A DNA stretch of 64,000 bases from NCBI GenBank assembly GCA_022818135.1, contig JAFMSR010000032.1, positions 227,779 through 291,778 on the forward strand, given 5' to 3'. Source of the DNA: Saxidomus purpurata. Lineage: Eukaryota > Mollusca > Bivalvia > Venerida > Veneridae. A program made the translations under genes and the position numbers. Numbering within the stretch: position 1 is the stretch's first letter; each line of letters starts with the position of its first letter. The notes beneath the pieces were generated by a model. That model was given only the letters and a program-made list of their open reading frames with translations. It did not search any database and was not told the origin of the DNA. Below are positions 34,795-45,024 of this stretch, piece after piece.

Positions 34795-36152
34795 ATGTTA
34801 CACATGGTTAATCCCCCCGCCAGGAAAAAGTTACCTGAAGGTTGTACTTTCGTACATTTTACTTGGTGAGAGGAAATCCTTAAAAAGCCGTATAGTTATG
34901 GTCATGCTGAGTACAGTTTTCAAGTAAGTGGAAAAAGAATAAGGCAATGAAGAGAAGGTTTGCAAAATTATATTAATGTTCATTATCAGTATAGGTATGA
35001 TATTTTTCTATTTGACTAAAAGTAGACAAGGTAGAGTTATTGTTCTTGCACACTGCACTTCCTACCAATGTGCTATGTCAGTGTATTAAGTTTGAAGAAA
35101 ATCCCTCAAGTACTTTTGGAGTTATGCTCTGGACAAAACTTTTAAAGTAAATCTGATAAAGGGGAATAACTCTAAAAGTAGGCAAGGTAGAGTTATTGTT
35201 CTTACACACTGCACTTCCTACCAATGTGCTATGTCAGTGTATTAAGTTTGTAGAAAATCCCTCAAGTACTTTTGGAGTTATGCTCTGGACAAAACTTTTA
35301 AAGTAAATCAGATAAAGGGGAATAACTCTAAAAGTAGGCAAGGTAGAGTTATTGTTCTTGCACACTTCACTTCCTACCAATGTGCTATGTCAGTGTATTA
35401 AGTTTGAAGAAAATCCCTCAAGTACTTTTGGAGTTATGCTCCGGACAAGTAAATCTGATAAAGGGGAATAACTCTAAAAGTAGGCAAGGTAGAGTTATTG
35501 TTCTTGCACACTGCACTTCCTACCAATGTGCTATGTCAGTGTATTAAGTTTGAAGAAAATCCCTCGAGTACTTTTGGAGTTATGCTCTGGACAAAACTTT
35601 TAAAGTAAATCTGATAAAGGGGAATAACTCTAAAAGTAGGCAAGGTAGAGTTATTGTTCTTGCACACTTCACTTCCTACCAATGTGCTATGTCAGTGTAT
35701 TAAGTTTGAAGAAAATCCCTCAAGTACTTTTGGAGTTATGCTTCGGACAAGTAAATCTGATAAAGGGGAATAACTCTAAAAGTAGGCAAGGTAGAGTTAT
35801 TGTTCTTGCACACTGCACTTCCTACCAATGTGCTATGTCAGTGTATTAAGTTTGAAGAAAATCCCTCAAGTACTTTTGGAGTTATGCTCCGGACAAAGTT
35901 TTTCAAGTAAATCTGATAAAAGGGGAATAACTCTAAAAGTAGGCAAGGTAGAGTTATTGTTCTTACACACTGCACTTCCTCCCAATGTGCTCTGTCAGTG
36001 TATGAAGTTTGAAGAAAATCGCTCAAGTACTTTTGGAGTTATGCTTCGGACAAAATTGGGACGGACGCACGGACGGACGGACGGACGGACGGACGCACGG
36101 ACGGACGAAGGGCATTTCTAATATCCCCTTCGCCTTCGGCGGGGGGATAAAT
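34795..36152 (+). mobile_element. F12 element
   Basis: AACAAGAGCCATGTTACACA (hairpin CCATGT-ta-ACATGG), arm AATCCCCCCGCC. Seven core units of about 140-155 bp follow (ctgcacttcctaccaatgtg, cttttggagttatgctc), then a GGAC microsatellite (36060-36105), then CGCCTTCGGCGGGGGGATAA pairing with the arm. Its core shares phrasing with F4 (cactgcacttcct, agttatgctccggacaa). Confidence 0.8.
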
Positions 36153-36153
36153 A

Positions 36154-36428
36154 AATATCTGTGTTTAGGGCAACGGCCCCAAAAATTTTAGGTAGGGTAG
36201 GGGCAAAGTTTTTTTTTTTTTTTTAAATCCCTAAAAAATGCTATAGGTTGTAAAAAAACAATCTGTGTTTAGGGCAAAGGTCCCAAGAATGCTAAGTAGG
36301 GTAGGGACACATTAAAACAAAATAAAAAAAAAATCTTTTTTTTTTCATTTTTTTTTTGGGGGGGAAAAAAACCTCTAGGGTCGGGGGGTTTCGCTAGGGA
36401 GGGTCAGGTTGCCCGAAACACAGATATT
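36154..36428. mobile_element. Small inverted-repeat element
   Basis: AATATCTGTGTTTAGGGCAA at the left, TTGCCCGAAACACAGATATT at the right. Inside, the left end is repeated directly (atctgtgtttagggcaaagg at about 36260). Long T and A runs. 275 bp. Confidence 0.65.
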
Positions 36429-36807
36429 CTTTTTTTGGCCTAAGCAGATTAATGTTCATTTTGAACACCGTCCATTTGCATTTGAGCCTTTCCAGAGGGT
36501 CATATTCACCCCTTATTCGGTTAAGGGGGTCTAACCGAACGTTTCAAAACGTACTTATCGAACGTTTCCAAACATACTACCTAGTTTATACAGATAAATA
36601 ATACTACATTCCAGCAAAGTTCTGTTTATATCCGGACATTTATAATAAAAAAGTCAAGAAAATAATTGAATCATTGATTTTATGATACCCTGAAAACAAG
36701 ACAAAAAATATTATACAAGAAAATTGGTTTTGTCTTTAAAATATAAGAGACAACAACTATGCAAACTGATACTTTAGCCGGCTTATGCTGCTATTGGGTA
36801 CATGATG
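36429..36807. other. Gene-free stretch
   Basis: AT-rich, with a small repeat of aacgttt/cgaacgtttc around 36538-36570; no exon recognised. Confidence 0.3.
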
Positions 36808-37280
36808 ATATTGATGATATAATACACCTATTAGATTGGTTAATGCCACTTAACAAGTCTTCTGTATTATAATCCGTACAACTGACGAAATCATAGCCTC
36901 AAAACTACAGTAACCGAATTCGGTTTAGCTGCAGAGAAAACATTTGAATCGCAAAACTACTTAAGTTAGCCGAATTCGGCTTTGATGCAGAGAGAACATG
37001 AATCGTACAGCACACTTAATCGAATTCGGCCATCATATTGGCAGTGCTAAAATGGGGTTGTGATCCTAACAAATTAATATTGATGATATTTTACACCTAT
37101 TAGATTGGTTAATGCCACTTAACAAGTCCCTTATATTATAATCCGTACTACTGACGAAATCATAGCGTCAAAATTACCGTAACCGAATTCAGTTAAGCTG
37201 CAGAGAAAACATTCGAAACTACCTTAGCCGAATTCGGCTTTGATGCAGGGTAAACATGAATCGTACAACACACTTAATAT
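36808..37280 (+). repeat. Tandem duplication (about 270 bp offset) with GCCGAATTCGGC palindromes
   Basis: Copy 1 at 36808-37022 and copy 2 at 37079-37280 share ttagattggttaatgccact, ctgacgaaatcatagc, gaattcggctttgatgcagag and catgaatcgtaca.cacact. Copy 2 abuts the stop codon of the Tudor-like gene. Confidence 0.75.
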
Positions 37281-37288
37281 TCTTACAA

Positions 37289-37536
37289 TCACACAAGTCT
37301 TTGTTCTTCTGTATGACCGACAATTGTAATGATGAAACCTTTATTTCGAAACACCGCATTATTGTCTCTGTCTGTGACACTCCTCAACATGTTGAGACTT
37401 TCAGTATCCTTAGTGTCCGTTCTTTTAGGTTTGTTCCTATTGAAATCGGGTCGTTGATCTGTCTTATTAAATTTTGTTATTTTTTCCGCTGTAAGGTTTC
37501 GCTCCTTTTTATCTTCAATCCATTTAACTCTGTCGA
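37289..37536 (-). CDS. Terminal exon of the Tudor-like gene
   Basis: An acceptor ttcttgtttcag (AG at 37538-37537) is followed by 248 bp open to TGA at 37291-37289. Phase 1 at the start fits the exon at 37809-37902 across a 272 bp intron. The first about 20 residues (DRVKWIEDKKERNLTAEKI) complete the Tudor-like segment; the remaining about 60 are basic, polar and probably disordered. The exon ends just beside a tandem duplication (36808-37280) whose second copy runs up to the stop region, so the 3' UTR lies inside duplicated sequence. The exact function is not recognisable. Confidence 0.6.
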
Positions 37537-37808
37537 CTGAAACAAGAAAAAAGAACTTGAGACCGGTGCTGTCATGTGTTGAAGTTGTTACTTACTTTTT
37601 ATTAAGAACACACAATTGTTGCCCTAGGTCATTAACTATTTTATATTAAAAACTCCTACGTGATTCGTAATATGCAATTTTATCAGAATATTCTACGTAA
37701 AACTGACTGTAATGGAAAACATTTCTAAAATGTCTCAAGTTATAAGTTACCGATTGCATTTAACTGATAAAATGAAATTGATAAAATCTTTTGCGCAATT
37801 CAACATAC

Positions 37809-37902
37809 CATTATCACTTTGAGCTTTCAGGGTTGTAGCTGGATAGTATGTGTCTGTCTCAGCATAGTATGCCCATACCTTTTCTCTCACACGGAACTCA
37901 GC
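37809..37902 (-). CDS. Penultimate exon, Tudor-like segment
   Basis: This 94 bp exon has an acceptor ttttatttttataag (AG at 37904-37903) and a donor gtatgttg (GT at 37808-37807). It starts in phase 0 and ends in phase 1, and joins the next exon as G plus TC (Val). The peptide reads AEFRVREKVWAYYAETDTYY then PATTLKAQSDN. The pattern V-W-A-Y-Y...D..YYPA..L, followed in the next exon by VKWIEDKKERNLTAEKI, resembles the small beta-barrel of Tudor/SGF29-like domains that read methylated Lys or Arg. That family call is by eye; the phase match to the next exon supports a real gene. The upstream exon is uncertain: a 56 bp open stretch near 37.98-38.04 kb would fit the phase but has a poor acceptor. 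Confidence 0.6.
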
Positions 37903-38491
37903 CTTATAAAAATAAAATTTGATACTACTTTAGTGCTCAGTTATTGTCTTACTTTACATCTTTTACAAAACATTGTCCGGAAGGTACAATGTATGTTCAA
38001 TAATCGAACTTTTGAATTGATTTAATAATTCTTTAAGTTAAAGTCCAATGTCTATTACTTATTTGAAAGATTATTATTAACAATAATTGACCGTAATTTG
38101 TTCGAATATACATTCCTAACGTTGCTATAATTTGTTTGCAGATAACTAGGCTAGAGAAATTGACATATTTTCAAAATAAATTTGATGGTATGTGTTTTTG
38201 TGTTCTAAATATCTTAGAACTTATAATGCTGGTTTGAACAAAATGACTGCCAACTATACGGAGGCAATACGATTGGTTTCATGATAGTCGTGGTATTGTA
38301 CATTATATCCTAGCATTTAGACAGTTTCTAAGTCTATCATTCCAATTAATTGCAAATGCATCAAACTCGGTGCACAACATATTTTCACACAACCTGCCCA
38401 TTTATTTCCAAAGTAAGCGGAAAGATTATCGATAACAGTTATACATAATCAAAGTACATACGCTATTGGTAACTTCATAATAAAATCAGTA
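37903..38491. other. Intron of the Tudor-like gene up to the transposon
   Basis: AT-rich. The only phase-compatible exon candidate (about 37981-38036, ending AAAAGATGTAAA before gtaaga on the minus strand) has an A-rich, poor acceptor, so it is not annotated. Confidence 0.3.
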
Positions 38492-38590
38492 ATGGGACGC
38501 TACCGATATACAGAGTTATCCGATAAAATTGACATGATTTGCTTCCCTTGATTCGCGCACCTGCTCTTTGGGTAGTTCCGGTTTCCGGTC
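38492..38590 (+). repeat. Left terminal inverted repeat of the ISL2EU-like element
   Basis: Begins ATGGGACGCTACCGATATAC and keeps blocks shared with the inverted right end, up to GGTAGTTCCGGTTTCCGG near 38583. The left copy differs in spacing from the right, so the subterminal part is imperfect. Confidence 0.7.
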
Positions 38591-38924
38591 GACAAATAAA
38601 CATCGAAAAAACGAAAGATTTTTTATATTTTATAATAGATATTAACGATATCTCTACGACATCAGTATAGCTGTAAGTATCAATCAATGCTTATGTCGAC
38701 TACAGTATGTGGCTATCATGCAGGACTGTAAATGCAGTTGCTATTGCGTCAGTTGACCGTGTATTGTATGATGTCAGGGTCGTCGTCAATTTTGTGCACA
38801 TTGATCTGTTGATGACATATTATCATGGTCGTCTTCTCATACGTATTGGTGTTAAATAGATTCAATCAGCGAAATTAGTTTACGACTGAGTAAGATATAC
38901 TTGTCCATTTTAAATGGCATTTAA

Positions 38925-39597
38925 CAGGCTGATGAAATTGCCCAATCGGGCTTTCGAAAATCAGCTTTTTTAAAAATGATTTTCTTCACTTGGAAAAGGT
39001 TTGAACATGCTAAGTATGATAAAAACATCTAAAAAAAGTTTAAAAGTACAGAATTATTCATGTTTTCCTGCAAAAATTTGTCTCCAAATTGTGAAGAAAA
39101 GACATTTCTGGCATTTTCTTTTAAACTTATCAACAGAAAGTTCTAAAACATTTCAGATTCATAGAAAATGCACACATAATTATAAAGATACCCAAAATAA
39201 GATACACAAAGGTATAGTTTGTTGCGCCGGTCCTTTTTTAGATTTCACATATAAAATATATGGAAACTGAAAGTAGAAGGGCCAAAAACCTGGCGCAAGA
39301 AATGGCTGGATGGATTTTTGTGATGTGGAGTTTTTTCATACCATACTAATGCAAATAACATACCCTAGCTGCTTCAGAAACATTCATGAAGATTTGCACT
39401 GAAAATCTTAAAAAATGTGTTTTTCAGTGATTTCAAACTTATTTTAATTATGTTAAAAAATCTCAAGATGACTTTTATTCACTTTTAAATTTATTCTCTA
39501 CATCTGAACTTTGTAATAGAATGTAAATTGTATGAAATTATTCATTTTTAAAAAAGTTTATTTTTGGAAGCCCGATCGGGCAATTGCATCAGCCTGT
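38925..39597. mobile_element. Small inverted-repeat element, probably TTAA-flanked
   Basis: Left CAGGCTGATGAAATTGCCC (38925) is mirrored by right GGGCAATTGCATCAGCCTG (to 39596), and both continue into CGATCGGGCTT-type and AAAATAAACTTTTT-type inner repeats. TTAA stands at 38921-38924 and 39598-39601. The 673 bp interior has no ORF above 90 codons. Non-autonomous, and nested in the ISL2EU-like element. Confidence 0.65.
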
Positions 39598-39601
39598 TTA
39601 A

Positions 39602-40071
39602 GCTTTATTTTATCGTTCATTGTCTGAATGTGATACAGTATGTATCCTCGAAGGACCAGTTTCAGTGACCCTAAGAATACTTCAGGCAGAATTACCAAAT
39701 CTGTTTGGGAAGACCTATTATCTTTATGAATTACTATTGTGTTATTAGTCCTTTACTTGTGTGATGTATAATAAAGTGGAAAATATTCCAACAAAATTAT
39801 ATAGTGCTGTTTATCATAGACACCCCTGTTTTTCACTACAGATACTCAACCGAACCTATTTCAGTGACCCCTACTACATTTGTAAACTAGTGACAATAGC
39901 CGGTAATTTGCATTTGCTCAAAGTTAACTATCACAAACTGAACAAAAAATAATAACCAGCATGGGACTTGTTTTTATTGAGATACAGAGCATATTCAATT
40001 TGATGGTTACACCGTATTTTAAATACAATGAAGCACAAGGGGTGGGGTTCAAACAGTGAGCAAAAAATGAT
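39602..40071. other. Gene-free AT-rich part of the ISL2EU-like element
   Basis: No repeat family or coding signal was recognised between the TIR element and the inverted F2 copy. Confidence 0.3.
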
Positions 40072-41148
40072 TTTTTATGCCCCCGAAGGGTGGCATATTA
40101 AAATCGCACCGTCTGACCGTCTGTCAGTCCGTCTGTCCGTCCGTCCGTGCGTCCCCACTTACAAATTCGTGTCCGGACTGTAACTTTGTCATGCATTGAA
40201 GGATTTTAAAATAACTTGGCACACATGTCTAGCACATCAAGACGACGTGTCGCGTGCAAGACCCACTCCCTACCTCAAAGGTGAAGGTCACACTTTGAGT
40301 ATGAAGGTTATGGAATCCTCTATATATGCACACATTCGTGTCCGGACTGTAACTTTGTCATGCATTGAAGGATTTTAAAATAACTAGGCACACATGTCTA
40401 GCACATCAAGACGACGTGTCGCGTGCAAGACCCACGTCCCTAGCTCAAAGGTCAAGGTCATACTTAGAGTTTGAAGGTAATGGATTCCTCCATATAAGCA
40501 TATATGCACACATTCGTGTCCGGACTGTAACTTTGTCATGCATTGAAGGATTTTAAAATAACATGGCACAAATGTCTAGCACATCAAGACGACGTGTCGC
40601 GTGCAAGACCCAAGTCCCTACCTCAAAGGTCAAGGTCATACTTAGAGTTTGAAGGTAATGGATTCCTCTATATAAGCATATATGCACACATTCGTGTCCG
40701 GACTGTAACTTTGTCATGCCTTGAAGGATTTTAAAATAATATGGCACAAATGTCTAGCACATCAAGACGACGTGTCGCGTGCATGACCCACATCCCTACC
40801 ACAAAGGTCAAGGTCACACTTAGAGTTTATAGGTAATGGAATCCTGTATATATGCATACATTTGTGTCCGGACTATAACTTTATTATGCTTTGAAGGATT
40901 TTAAAATAACTGTGCACAAATGTCTAGCACATCAAGCAGATGTGTCGCGTGCAAGACCCAAGTCCCTACCTCAAAGGTCAAGGTCACACTTAGTGTTTAA
41001 AGTAATGGAATACTGTATGCATGATTACTCTGTCATGCATGGAAGGATTTTAAAATTACATAGCACATTTATTGAGCACATGGAGAGGACACAGACTGTG
41101 AGGCACCTCTTTCGGGGCATTCGTCACTTGGGAGGGACAGCTCTTGTT
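40072..41148 (-). mobile_element. F2 element, inverted copy (Helentron-like/pearl type)
   Basis: Read on the minus strand it starts AACAAGAGCTGTCCCTCCCA, carries about five tandem core units of 178 bp (each with the gtgaccttgacctttga motif), then an ACGG-type microsatellite, and ends CCTTCGGGGGCATAAAA. The 5' segment AATGCCCCGAAAG pairs with the 3' end CTTCGGGGGCAT. It is very similar to the copies at 1815-2864 and 5722-6634, so the insertions are recent. The 60-88 codon ORFs inside are readings of the repeat. Confidence 0.8.
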
Positions 41149-41642
41149 TTTGCATAAAAATGTAATGATATTATAAAAATGTAATGATCTTTAGTTGTCA
41201 TATGCAATAAGAATCTGTTTACCATATCTCATAAAAATATGAAGACATTTGCAAACTTATTTCAATAAAATCAGATCTGAAAGTTAGTCCACACTTCTCA
41301 GACCAGCCATTTTCCATTTAAAAACTATAAGCAGATCATATGCTTTGAACATAACTTTTATCAAGAAGTTCTTATAGGTCAGCTATATCTCCATACAAAC
41401 AGGAAGAAAACAATACAACAGTCTTTTCGGGCAAGAAAATTAGTTGAAATAATGTTTAATCTTTAAAATCTTATCAAGAATTGTCACCACTTTGCTATAT
41501 TTCTTTTGTACAACTTAATTGATTTGCGGACAACCAGTCTAACGTACTAGCGAAAAATTCTAGGTTTAGGTAATCAGGCGAACAGTCACTTCCTTTCATA
41601 AATTATACAAGCAATTCATTAATTTATGGAATTTTTACTTCA
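41149..41642 (+). other. Upstream region of the transposase ORF
   Basis: AT-rich sequence between an inverted F2 element and the acceptor at 41643. It probably contains the end of a 5' intron of the transposase gene; no upstream exon could be fixed. Confidence 0.3.
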
Positions 41643-41670
41643 GGTTTATGTGGTTCAACTTTCTTCACAA

Positions 41671-43242
41671 ATGGAGCAGATCATTCACATTGATGCTAGA
41701 GATAAAGCTAGTCCAGTACGAAGAGCTACATCGGGTGGAAAGAGATACTGTGTTCTGTGCAAAAAGTATGAAGGCCAAATTCTTGACAATGGAATGAAAG
41801 TAAAACTACATAGAATTCCAGGAGGAAAATCAAAAAGTGAGGTCACACGAAGGAAACTATGGCTAAGAGGTCTAAAACTTCATCGTCCAAATTTGCCTGT
41901 GTCAGATAACACCAGAGTGTGTATGTTGCACTTCGATGCCCCATATATTCGCGGAGAATCTGTGCCCAAATATTACAACCTTGAAAAAGCAACCAGTAAA
42001 CCAAAATCAAGAAGACCATTGACTGACCAGCTGGAGGGTGATATATCACAACCATATTCCGGTGAAGATGAAGAGGAAGAAATATACTATGCAAGTAAAC
42101 TTGAAGAGGAAATTCCAGCTACATACTATGACTCCATATACAGCTGTGAAAATGAGGTGGAGATTTTCCAGGAGGAGCCATCATACAGGGTTGAAGAGTC
42201 TGAGCAGGAAACAAAACAACATGTAGATCATTGCTACAACTTGAATCCTAAGCCTACAAGAACTGTTGAAGCAGAGACACAAACTTCTCCTTGTTCTCTC
42301 AAACCTGAAGACATTTCCCATAATGATGAAAAGACAAGATTCTACACTGGCTTTCCAAATTATGTGACATTTATGCTGTTTTTTGAAACTTTTTTGAAGC
42401 ATGGGGCAGACAAACTCACTTACTGGGAGGGTCAGAGACGATCTGTCAGTGAAAAACATTACAATCAATCTCACATATCTAAACCTGGGAGAAAAAGGAA
42501 ACTAAGACCTCTGGATGAATTTTTCATGGTATGCATTCGCCTAAGATTGGGGCTGCTGCAAGAACATCTAAGTGACATATTTGGTGTGTCTGTCATGACT
42601 GTGTCAAGAGTTATGAACACATGGATTAACTTTATGTACGATCACATGCAGTGTCTAATTCCATGGCCAACAAAAGAACAGATTCTTGCTAATTTGCCCA
42701 GATGTTTCCACGAAATGCCGGACACACGTATAGTGATTGATGCTACAGAATTCTTTTGTGAAAAACCAGGTTCTCTGAAAGCACAGAATTTGACATGGAG
42801 TGATTATAAACACCATAACACATTTAAAGTCCTAGTTGGTGTAGCCCCGAATGGCTTGGTGACATTTATTTCTAGGGTATGGGGTGGCCATACTTCGGAC
42901 AGACATATTGTTCAAGAAGATGGACATATGTTCATCCCCAAATTGGAGCCTGGAGATGTAATCATGGCCGACAAGGGCTTCACAGTAGCAGATTTACTTC
43001 CTTCGTCTGTAGGTTTAAATATGCCGCCATTCATCTCAAAGTCACGACAGATGACCAGCTCGCAGTTTTTTAAAACACAACAGATAGCTTCCTCACGGAT
43101 AGTTGTTGAAATGAAAATGGAGCAGATAAAGAATTTCCGTTTATTGCAAACTGTACTCCCATTGTCAGAAGCCCATCTGGCTGAACAAATGATCGTTATT
43201 TGCACAGCGATGACAAATTTGTATGAGCCATTACTAAAGTGA
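41671..43242 (+). CDS. THAP-domain DDE transposase (ISL2EU/Harbinger-like, DDE_Tnp_4 type)
   Basis: This is an intact ORF of 523 residues from ATG 41671. The frame is open from 41626, but a good acceptor (tttttacttcag, ending 41643) precedes it, so translation probably starts at MEQIIHIDAR after a 5' intron. Counted from 41626, residues 40-120 form a C2CH THAP-like zinc finger (C42, C45, C99, H102 in VCMLHF) for binding terminal repeats. An acidic linker follows (140-200), then a helix-turn-helix region (about 305-336, EHLSDIFGVSVMTVSRVM). The DDE nuclease core is D372 (IDATEF), D449 (MADKGF) and E495 (RIVVEMKMEQIK). The C-terminus ends as expected for the family. Paired with the YqaJ-type gene that converges on it, it would cut and paste the surrounding element. 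No frameshift or stop is seen, so it could still be functional or recently active; domestication is an alternative. Confidence 0.85.
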   Translation: MEQIIHIDARDKASPVRRATSGGKRYCVLCKKYEGQILDNGMKVKLHRIPGGKSKSEVTRRKLWLRGLKLHRPNLPVSDNTRVCMLHFDAPYIRGESVPKYYNLEKATSKPKSRRPLTDQLEGDISQPYSGEDEEEEIYYASKLEEEIPATYYDSIYSCENEVEIFQEEPSYRVEESEQETKQHVDHCYNLNPKPTRTVEAETQTSPCSLKPEDISHNDEKTRFYTGFPNYVTFMLFFETFLKHGADKLTYWEGQRRSVSEKHYNQSHISKPGRKRKLRPLDEFFMVCIRLRLGLLQEHLSDIFGVSVMTVSRVMNTWINFMYDHMQCLIPWPTKEQILANLPRCFHEMPDTRIVIDATEFFCEKPGSLKAQNLTWSDYKHHNTFKVLVGVAPNGLVTFISRVWGGHTSDRHIVQEDGHMFIPKLEPGDVIMADKGFTVADLLPSSVGLNMPPFISKSRQMTSSQFFKTQQIASSRIVVEMKMEQIKNFRLLQTVLPLSEAHLAEQMIVICTAMTNLYEPLLK

Positions 43243-43854
43243 TATTGTACATCAGATAGGAAAACTGTTTATATTTGTCCATCTGATATCATGGACTTGT
43301 AAATGTGGTCATTTGTTACCTATTAAATTTGCTTGTGGCCTGGGTTTCTACATGAAAGTATAATTTGAAAAAGAAAAGACAGTGTTAGAATTTTATATAA
43401 ACTGTTAACAGATAACATATATTCAGTGCAGTAGATAAATTGACACATAAGCAGTATGGTGTAAAAAATTAAACAGCACATGTATGTTAATGATATGTGT
43501 CATGTGCAGTAATAAGGACAAATGCTGTCTGATGTTGCTTTTTTTTCTAGCTGTTTACATGTTTTATTAAAAAAGTATGAACTTTTCAGGTTATGAATGT
43601 GATATGCACCTGAAAAATAAATTATTTACTTTGCCTACATTTAACTATTTAGGATGCACATCACCTTATAAGTCAATATTTGTATATCATAATTCTGCTT
43701 GTGACATTTTTTAACTTCTCCCAGAATGCTTAGAGTACAACCTACATAGAAACATCAGTTTCTAACGAATGTTAATTTAATAAAATGTGGTCTCATAGGC
43801 AAAAATATTTCAGCACTACAAGGGTTGATATATATCATAGACCAGAACCATATG
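43243..43854. other. Convergent intergenic spacer between the two transposon genes
   Basis: AT-rich, no ORF of note. It should hold the two 3' ends; AATAAA occurs on the plus strand near 43615 (AAAAATAAATTATTT). No remnant of the missing YqaJ nuclease region was recognised on the minus strand. Confidence 0.4.
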
Positions 43855-45024
43855 TTAAGTACAAATATACTTGGATATCAAATTATCTGGCTCGGTTTCT
43901 GGTTTCTTTTTACAAACTGACCCAAAGTTGGACGCCGTTAATATGTGAGTACGCATATCCTTCCACAAGGGATTCAGGCTCTGACCTCTTGTGGATTCTC
44001 TGATTTTAACAATGTCGGTCTCATCTAACTTTAATGCCATTGTATGGGTTCTAAATTGTGACTGACAAACAACAGAACTTATATCTACAGAGTCATGATA
44101 AGCAAATGGTGGTTCATACTTTTGCATCACTTCAGTTAAGTTAGAAATGTTAGGATTTAAAGACTTATATAAGACACAGTCTGGATTGACCTCACCCAAC
44201 TTGCTCATTATGTCTTTAAAAAACATCCCTGGGTCTTTGCAAGGTCCAGCCTGGTAGACATCTGGATAAGGCTTAAGTGGAGCTTCTTTCTGCACTGAGA
44301 TCTGGATGTCCTTTAGTCGATGTGGCTTCAGGACTAAGGCAGTCTGTGGTTTAATCCAGTCACAGATTTTAGATGTGCAGGCGTTCTTCACATCCACAAT
44401 TGCAATCAAAAGAGCACCAACATGACTGCATAGACCAGTAGCACCAGGTTTACAATTGCACTGTCCACATTCAATTTTTCCAGTTTTTTTCACCAACATG
44501 ACGTGAAGGGAGTAATGACGAGCTGGCTTACCATCAAATACCTGAATGGTGTCTTTCATACTAGGCTTGCACTTTGCCCGGATACAGCAATATGGTGACT
44601 TGTCCATGTTATTGAATTCAAGGCTAAACAAATACTGTTCCTTATGCAACTTTTTGGCCTTTTTCAACTGTCTATGGCATCCTTGAGTCTTGCCAGTTAA
44701 CGGGTTTTTGTTGTAAACAAAGTAGTTTTCTACATCCTCTGTCCTTATTGGTGGGCACATGGCTGTTTTCAATGGCTCCCAATCAGAAATTACAGTGCTA
44801 ATGTCTGGTACATCATTATTAGTCTCAGAATGATCACTGTCGGTATCAGATCCACTGGAGTTGTCGAACTGCAACGCTCTTATTATTCGGTTAATCAATA
44901 CCTTCTTGTTGCCTGACTTTTTCTTATTGTGGTCAGTAAGCCATTTCACAAGATCTACCTTTTTCCATGTCGACAGTGCTTCTTGGTTAAGAATACCATG
45001 ATCTTCTTGATCCGTCTCATCCAT
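43855..45024 (-). CDS. SAP-SWIM-YqaJ protein of the transposon, truncated before the nuclease core
   Basis: The ATG at 45024-45022 (MDETDQEDHG) lies one base after a strong acceptor atttcatttcag, implying a 5' non-coding exon; the frame then runs 389 codons to TAA. Counted from the upstream frame start at 45048, residues 26-60 look like a SAP DNA-binding helix pair (LVKWLTDHNKKKSGNKKVLI). Residues 194-212 form a SWIM zinc finger (C197-x-C199...C207-x-H209). Residues 350-397 carry the start of a YqaJ/lambda-exonuclease-like domain (TRGQSLNPLWKDMRTHILTA). The catalytic part that should follow, about 150-200 residues, is absent: the frame meets TAA after SKYICT and stops recur. ISL2EU elements are known to encode such a YqaJ protein beside the transposase; here it appears dead or needs an unseen 3' exon. 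Confidence 0.75.
   Translation of the reverse strand: MDETDQEDHGILNQEALSTWKKVDLVKWLTDHNKKKSGNKKVLINRIIRALQFDNSSGSDTDSDHSETNNDVPDISTVISDWEPLKTAMCPPIRTEDVENYFVYNKNPLTGKTQGCHRQLKKAKKLHKEQYLFSLEFNNMDKSPYCCIRAKCKPSMKDTIQVFDGKPARHYSLHVMLVKKTGKIECGQCNCKPGATGLCSHVGALLIAIVDVKNACTSKICDWIKPQTALVLKPHRLKDIQISVQKEAPLKPYPDVYQAGPCKDPGMFFKDIMSKLGEVNPDCVLYKSLNPNISNLTEVMQKYEPPFAYHDSVDISSVVCQSQFRTHTMALKLDETDIVKIRESTRGQSLNPLWKDMRTHILTASNFGSVCKKKPETEPDNLISKYICT

Noticed and set aside
35828..36191. ORFs of 60-97 codons with GRTDGRTD repeats
   Set aside because: They translate the GGAC microsatellite and F12 cores.
37256..37540. 94-codon plus-strand ORF
   Set aside because: It is the antisense shadow of the spliced minus-strand exon 37289-37536, which has proper splice borders and phase.
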